From NCBI RefSeq assembly GCF_900100175.1, contig NZ_FNEM01000001.1, positions 372,001 through 436,000 on the forward strand: a stretch of 64,000 nt of DNA, read 5' to 3'. Under the pieces are notes generated by a model, which made no database searches, had not been told where the DNA came from, and saw nothing but the letters and a program-made list of their open reading frames with translations. The stretch comes from Ferrimonas sediminum (GTDB taxonomy: Bacteria; Pseudomonadota; Gammaproteobacteria; Enterobacterales; Shewanellaceae). Every line of letters starts with the position of its first letter. Within the stretch, counting starts at the first letter, position 1. A program made the translations under genes and the position numbers. This document shows positions 59,738-64,000 of the stretch, in pieces.

Positions 59738-60046
59738 TCAGGCCAGAGCCAGCAGCAGGCCACCAATGGACAGAGCCGCCTTGGCGTATTGGCCGGCGGT
59801 GTAGGTGGGGTCGTCGATCTCTTCGATGACGTCCGGATGATCCATGCCCAGAGCACCATAGGTGAAACTGGTCACTTCATCCATATTGCTGTTTTTGTCG
59901 GCCGGGGCCGGAGTGGTGGTCGCGGACGGTGCCTCGGTGGCATTGAGTTTGGCGGCGCCGGCTTCGTCGGCATGGGGCTGCGGGCGTGCCGTTTTCGGCG
60001 TCAGGGACTGATACGCCTGAAGCGATGCTTGAGAACCAACCTGCAC
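59738..60046 (-). CDS. Small protein with C-terminal membrane segment, unknown function
   Basis: 102 residues from the GTG at 60046, which follows AAGGAG by 8 bases. A GTG at 60055 would overlap that ribosome site and is unlikely. The N-terminal half is polar and Ala/Pro-rich and looks disordered. The second half contains FTYGALGMDHPDVIEEIDDP and a terminal hydrophobic helix (AKAALSIGGLLLALA) at the very end, a tail-anchor-like layout. I recall similar short proteins in Shewanella and Vibrio but cannot name a family or function. It is divergent from the undecaheme cytochrome gene. Confidence 0.6.
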   Translation of the reverse strand: MQVGSQASLQAYQSLTPKTARPQPHADEAGAAKLNATEAPSATTTPAPADKNSNMDEVTSFTYGALGMDHPDVIEEIDDPTYTAGQYAKAALSIGGLLLALA

Positions 60047-60055
60047 GAACGACAC

Positions 60056-60440
60056 TCCTTACTCTGATAACTTCAGCTACTGTACAGATTATCGGTTTGA
60101 AATGCTGTGACTTTAGCGATCTTTGCATTGGCATCAGTGCTTTGGGGAGAAATCAGCTCAGTTGCTAAGTAATAGCCGGTAATCGCAGTTTTGGGATCCC
60201 AAAAGGTGCCCCAAATCACCCAAAATGGCGACCGATTAACATTTGCGCATCTTTTTGTTTCTGCTTTTGTAGCCCGGCCGCAGCTTTTCAGCTACCGCAA
60301 TGGCCGCTTTTGCCTGTTGGATCACAGTTCGTTTTTTCGCCGCATTTGCAACCGAAGCAGTCACGGTCTGTGGCTGGCCCGGTCAGTATCGTGTCCCTAC
60401 CCAATAAAGGGTCCAATCAATGATGATGATTGAAAGGGAT
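60056..60440. other. Intergenic region upstream of the undecaheme cytochrome
   Basis: About 385 bases between the small reverse-strand gene and the cytochrome. It is more AT-rich than the surroundings. I see a single TGTGA half-site near 60106 but no full CRP or FNR palindrome, and no convincing sigma-70 promoter. An open frame at 60191-60433 has no coding character. Control by the downstream ToxR-like regulator is conceivable but not shown. Confidence 0.4.
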
Positions 60441-60446
60441 ATGATG

Positions 60447-62813
60447 ATGAACTCTCCAAAATTTAAGGTCGCAACCCTAGCGACCATGCTCACCCTGGCC
60501 TTGACCGGCTGTAGTGGTGACGATGGCAAAGATGGCGCCCCCGGAACTCCGGGTGAAGACGGCAAGCCCGGGCTGATCATTGCTGACAGTGCGAAAAGCC
60601 TGGCAGTGACCGTGGATCAGATCCTGGTGGCCGACGAGTCGAAGCTGACCTTCACCGTCCGTAATGAAGAAGATCTGCCGGTAGTCGGACTGGATAAGTT
60701 TGGCTTTATCCTTAGCGGGCTGGAGCAGGGCAATAACGGCAATGCCGATGCCTGGAAGCTGCTCTCTTCCGAAGGATGCCCTGCCAGCAAGTACTCCAAG
60801 TGTGGCACCCTGGAAGACAATAAAGATGGCACCTACAGCTATCTGTTTGATAAGGACGTCACCACTGAAGAGGCCTTCACCCTGGCCGACGACAAGACTC
60901 TGCGTCTGGTCGTTCGCGTTGGTGGTGAGCAGGTGGGTAGCTCCGAGGTGCCTTACATCAACGACGTTCATGACTTCCGCCTCGATGGCAACGCCGTGGC
61001 CTACACCAAGAACGTCACCACCGTCGAGAACTGCGCCGGTTGTCACGATGACATCGCCATGCACGGTGGCAAGTACACCGAGGTGGAAACCTGTGTCGCC
61101 TGTCACGCCGACAACAAGGTGGGCGACGATGCGCTGTTCACCAACCTGGCTCACAAGGTTCACGTCGGGGTGATCGCTGCTCCGGTGGGGGGTTGTGACA
61201 ACTGCCACATGGCCACCGAGGGTGCCACCGATTTCGCCAACTGGAAACAGGTACCGACCGCCGAGTCCTGCTCGACCTGTCACGCCGATGTGGATTTTGA
61301 AACCGGAGAAAACCACCTGGGCGGCCCGCGCGCGGACAACAGCGCCTGTGCGGTGTGCCACTCCGAGTCGATGACCGAGATGAACCACCTGTCCACCTAC
61401 AAGGGCCAGACCTCTCGTCGTGAGAACGTGCACCTGACGGTAACTGATGCCAAGATGGTGGCGGCACCACAGGCTCAGGAAAACATCGATGCCGGCCTGG
61501 ATACCGCCAGCACTGGCTACGTGCAGCTGACCGTCGACATTCGCGACCAAGACGGCCAGAGCATGAACCAGCAGCTGGATAAGGCTGATTTCTTCTATTA
61601 CTCCGAGTTTTACATCAACTGGGGTGGCCATGACATGGCCATGGAGCGCGGTAAGATTCTGCGAGTGTTCACCAACAAGGAGCTGTACCCGGGCTACGTT
61701 GATAAGCCAATCGTGCTTAACTACGAGAACGGCGAAACCACCTTTGAGATTGGTCCGTTCGAGATGAACGACACCTTCGACGGTGATCTGAGTGCCAGCT
61801 ACGGCATGGTGACGCCACGCATCTGGTTCTGTATGGATGAAACCGGTACCAACATCCAGTCCTGTTCTGAAACTGCCAGCGTCTGGGGACAGGGTGCGGC
61901 TGGCTACAACTGGCTGCACTTCTTCGACGACCAGGGCATGCTCAATGAACGTCCTCGTCGCCAGGTGGTGACCAACGAGAAGTGTGGTTCCTGCCACGGT
62001 ACCACCACCCGTGAAAGTGATGGCATGGTGCAGATGACCCTTAACTGCCGCAGCTGCCACCCGGTTACCAAGACCGACTCAGAGTTCTTCGGAACCACCT
62101 GTGCCTCCGGTTCACTGGACAAAGATGGTGACGGCAGCCTGGACGAGCAGGTGATGCTGAAAAACCTGATGCCTCGGGGCGAGCGTGACTGGACTACCGC
62201 ATCCAATGCCGGTGAAGAGTGCCTGGCGTGCCACAATGCCAACAACCCGCCGACTCAGGTGATTCGTGATGCCCACACCAAGCAGGGTGACGCGGATTAC
62301 GTCGAGCAGCTGACCATGAGCCACCCGGATCACAAGGTATGGATTCACGCCATGCACGCCAACAACCGCGCCAACCAGGGCGGTGAAGGCTGGGTGCGTA
62401 ACGTCGAGTATTCCGCCGACCTGGCCAACTGCGTCAAGTGTCACGACGGTGACAGCTTCGATACCAAGTACCTGGTGGGTCGTAAGCCTCTGGCGCTGGA
62501 TCTGGACTACATGGACACCTACGACGGCCTGGATCCGGCCAACGGCAAAGACACCAGCGGTAACAAGCGTTACGCCGTCGATGCCAAAGCCGATGCCTAC
62601 GTGTCACCGACTGCGGCCGTGTGCCTGAGCTGTCACGGTAAGCGTGCTCCGGAAGCCGGTGAAGACCGCCGCCAGGTGCGCAAAGACGTGGTGGGTCACA
62701 TGAAGCAGAACGGTGCTCAATTCGGCGTCACCGAGGGTGAGTACACCGGCGAGGAGTCCTGCGCCGTGTGTCACGACCTGGGTAACCTGAAGACGGTCCA
62801 TGGCCTGAATTAA
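60447..62813 (+). CDS. Undecaheme outer-membrane c-type cytochrome lipoprotein (UndA-like, OmcA/MtrC family)
   Basis: 788 residues. Three tandem ATGs (60441, 60444, 60447) follow AGGG, and I take the last for its spacing. The lipobox L-T-G-C (near residue 13-16 of this start) is followed by collagen-like GxY triplets (GDDGKDGAPG), typical of OmcA/MtrC-family proteins. Eleven CXXCH motifs occur: five between residues 195 and 305 and six between 513 and 776, the 5+6 distribution of UndA rather than 5+5 of MtrC/OmcA. The intervening beta domain holds a C-x10-C pair (RIWFC...QSC), matching the conserved domain III disulfide. It likely passes electrons to extracellular metals or flavins. No mtrA or mtrB partner is encoded in the window. 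Confidence 0.92.
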   Translation: MNSPKFKVATLATMLTLALTGCSGDDGKDGAPGTPGEDGKPGLIIADSAKSLAVTVDQILVADESKLTFTVRNEEDLPVVGLDKFGFILSGLEQGNNGNADAWKLLSSEGCPASKYSKCGTLEDNKDGTYSYLFDKDVTTEEAFTLADDKTLRLVVRVGGEQVGSSEVPYINDVHDFRLDGNAVAYTKNVTTVENCAGCHDDIAMHGGKYTEVETCVACHADNKVGDDALFTNLAHKVHVGVIAAPVGGCDNCHMATEGATDFANWKQVPTAESCSTCHADVDFETGENHLGGPRADNSACAVCHSESMTEMNHLSTYKGQTSRRENVHLTVTDAKMVAAPQAQENIDAGLDTASTGYVQLTVDIRDQDGQSMNQQLDKADFFYYSEFYINWGGHDMAMERGKILRVFTNKELYPGYVDKPIVLNYENGETTFEIGPFEMNDTFDGDLSASYGMVTPRIWFCMDETGTNIQSCSETASVWGQGAAGYNWLHFFDDQGMLNERPRRQVVTNEKCGSCHGTTTRESDGMVQMTLNCRSCHPVTKTDSEFFGTTCASGSLDKDGDGSLDEQVMLKNLMPRGERDWTTASNAGEECLACHNANNPPTQVIRDAHTKQGDADYVEQLTMSHPDHKVWIHAMHANNRANQGGEGWVRNVEYSADLANCVKCHDGDSFDTKYLVGRKPLALDLDYMDTYDGLDPANGKDTSGNKRYAVDAKADAYVSPTAAVCLSCHGKRAPEAGEDRRQVRKDVVGHMKQNGAQFGVTEGEYTGEESCAVCHDLGNLKTVHGLN

Positions 62814-62865
62814 GGCCGCCGGGCGGCCTTGGCGGGCCGCCCCATTTTCCCTGTAATGCGAGACT

Positions 62866-62895
62866 GGCCCGGGCTTCATCACCCGGGCCTTTTTT
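62866..62895 (+). terminator. Rho-independent terminator of the cytochrome gene
   Basis: GGCCCGGG and CCCGGGCC pair with an 8-base loop and are followed by six T. A smaller hairpin (AAGGCCG / CGGCCTT) starts right at the stop codon (62812-62831). The cytochrome is therefore probably monocistronic. Confidence 0.88.
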
Positions 62896-63025
62896 GCTCC
62901 ACCGAGAGAGTTTCGAAATTCAGAACTGCATCATGCTAAATCTGAAACAGAGTCAGTATGATTGGGGCGTGCGGTAGTTGCCGTGCGGTATCCCGGTGGT
63001 GAACACGGGGTTAGAGAGGATTGAA

Positions 63026-64000
63026 TTGAAGTTATCCAAGCATCTGACTATCGACGAAGAGCGTCGCGAGCTTATTGATCTCAAGCTGAATCAGACGCAT
63101 CCCTTGTCTTTTGCCGAATTGGCTATCCTGACGCTGTTGCTGCAGGAGAGCGGTGGCGTGGTCGACAAACAGACCCTGACCGAAGCCGGATGGCCGGGCC
63201 GGGTAGTGGCCCAGTCGTCACTGACGCAGTGCATCAGTACGCTGAGGCGTAAGTTGGCCGGACACCCTGAGGTCGAGCTGAAGACCATTCCGCGCTACGG
63301 CTACAGCCTGTGCAGTGCCCAGCCGGCGTCTGCAGAGGCGGTCTTGGCCCCGGAGCCTCAGCGATCCGAGGTTACTGAGACGGTGCCGGGACGGGCCCGT
63401 CCCCGCTGGCGTTGGCTGCCCCTGCCGGCAGTACTGATTCTGGTGGCATTTCTGCACTTGAGTGGCACCCTGACCCAGATCACCGACTGGGTATTGTTGA
63501 TGAATCAGCCCGGGGTGGCGGAGATTGAAGCGGATCGCATGCGGGTTGGCTCCCACCCCAACCAGGTACACCGGGTGGTGTTTGAGGATGAAGCTACGGT
63601 AGAACAGGTGTCACCGCAGCAGTTTATCGCCAACTGGCAGCGCGCCGACGAGATGTTGCCGGAGGTGCGTCCACAGCAGAGCTATCTGAAACAGAGCGCC
63701 GATTTTGACTCCATCGCCCTGTGCGCCGATTACGACGGTCAGTGCCGGGACCGGCAGCCACTGAATCTGGTGCGCCGCCATGATCAGCAGCCGCCCCTGG
63801 ATCTGAAGTGGTTGCAGGAGACCAAGCTGCGCATGGAGCAGGTGACCTACAACAAGATTCTGCTGGACCGCTTCGATGGCCCGACAGAGGGGATGCTGGA
63901 GGATGTCTATCGGGCTGACGTGTACTACTACGGTGACAGTGACAATGTGGTTCGGGGGGATCTGCGCTTTTCGGTGCTGTATCAGTCCGACAATCATGGC
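63026..64000 (+). CDS. ToxR-like membrane-bound transcriptional regulator (partial)
   Basis: 325 codons to the window edge with no stop, so the gene continues. The start is TTG 63026, 5 bases after AGAGGA. No ATG is available near the family N-terminus. An OmpR/ToxR-type winged helix (about residues 15-95: LSFAELAILTLLLQESGGVVDKQTL, ISTLRRKL, IPRYGYSL) has no receiver domain. A Pro/Glu linker precedes a membrane segment at about residues 128-147, and a periplasmic domain follows with two nearby cysteines (near 231 and 239). This is the ToxR/CadC architecture: a one-component sensor acting on DNA from the membrane. Its closest neighbour is the undecaheme cytochrome, so it may regulate it; this is inference. 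Confidence 0.8.
   Translation, partial: MKLSKHLTIDEERRELIDLKLNQTHPLSFAELAILTLLLQESGGVVDKQTLTEAGWPGRVVAQSSLTQCISTLRRKLAGHPEVELKTIPRYGYSLCSAQPASAEAVLAPEPQRSEVTETVPGRARPRWRWLPLPAVLILVAFLHLSGTLTQITDWVLLMNQPGVAEIEADRMRVGSHPNQVHRVVFEDEATVEQVSPQQFIANWQRADEMLPEVRPQQSYLKQSADFDSIALCADYDGQCRDRQPLNLVRRHDQQPPLDLKWLQETKLRMEQVTYNKILLDRFDGPTEGMLEDVYRADVYYYGDSDNVVRGDLRFSVLYQSDNHG

Noticed and set aside
60191-60433. An 80-codon open frame upstream of the cytochrome
   Set aside because: No ribosome site or domain, and AT-rich composition typical of control DNA.
60056-60440. CRP or FNR site upstream of the cytochrome
   Set aside because: Only isolated half-sites (TGTGA near 60106, GATCACA near 60321) are present, without the partner at the right spacing.

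Overview
The window is GC-rich chromosomal DNA from a gammaproteobacterium, most likely an Alteromonadales genus close to Ferrimonas or Shewanella. This is inferred from the gene order, a DciA-type helicase loader, PdhR operators of the E. coli type, and a lipoprotein cytochrome of the OmcA/MtrC/UndA family with eleven CXXCH motifs. I see no rRNA, tRNA, CRISPR array, prophage or insertion sequence. Nearly all of the window is core genome.

Layout. 1-16033 is the back half of the division and cell-wall (dcw) cluster, in one direction with overlapping or touching genes: ftsL end, ftsI, murE, murF, mraY, murD, ftsW, murG, murC, ddl, ftsQ, ftsA, ftsZ, lpxC. 16039-20626 holds dciA (reverse), an M23 peptidase, secA and mutT. 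20634-27954 is a leftward block: pilA, pilB, pilC, pilD (type IV pilus), coaE, zapD and yacG, preceded by nadC and a membrane-anchored aspartyl protease. 27994-36716 runs rightward: ampD, ampE, then pdhR, aceE, aceF, lpd (pyruvate dehydrogenase). Gene order from ftsI to lpd, and on to acnB, closely parallels the 2-3 minute region of E. coli, with secM replaced by the M23 gene.

36836-45316 is a lineage-specific insert between lpd and acnB: a 1462-residue propeller/PAS/GGDEF/EAL sensor, a patatin fused to an outer-membrane barrel, an HxpB-type phosphatase and a DUF4382 lipoprotein. Then come acnB, rsd (reverse), a candidate small RNA, hemE, psuK-psuG, a uracil-DNA glycosylase family gene (reverse), a second GGDEF/EAL protein, a short-chain dehydrogenase and ygiQ. 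59042-64000 is the most accessory part: two small reverse genes of unknown function around a structured noncoding stretch, the undecaheme cytochrome, and a ToxR-like membrane regulator cut by the window edge.

How it works together. The first third builds peptidoglycan precursors, the divisome and lipid A. The middle covers protein export, pilus assembly, NAD and CoA synthesis and acetyl-CoA supply under PdhR, feeding aconitase. The right end suggests extracellular electron transfer (heme synthesis through hemE and a cell-surface multiheme lipoprotein) and c-di-GMP signalling. The observations best worth following are the undecaheme cytochrome with its neighbouring ToxR-like regulator, the promoter-terminator unit between rsd and hemE, the short PilB preceded by a strong hairpin, and the nested hairpin near 59.5 kb.
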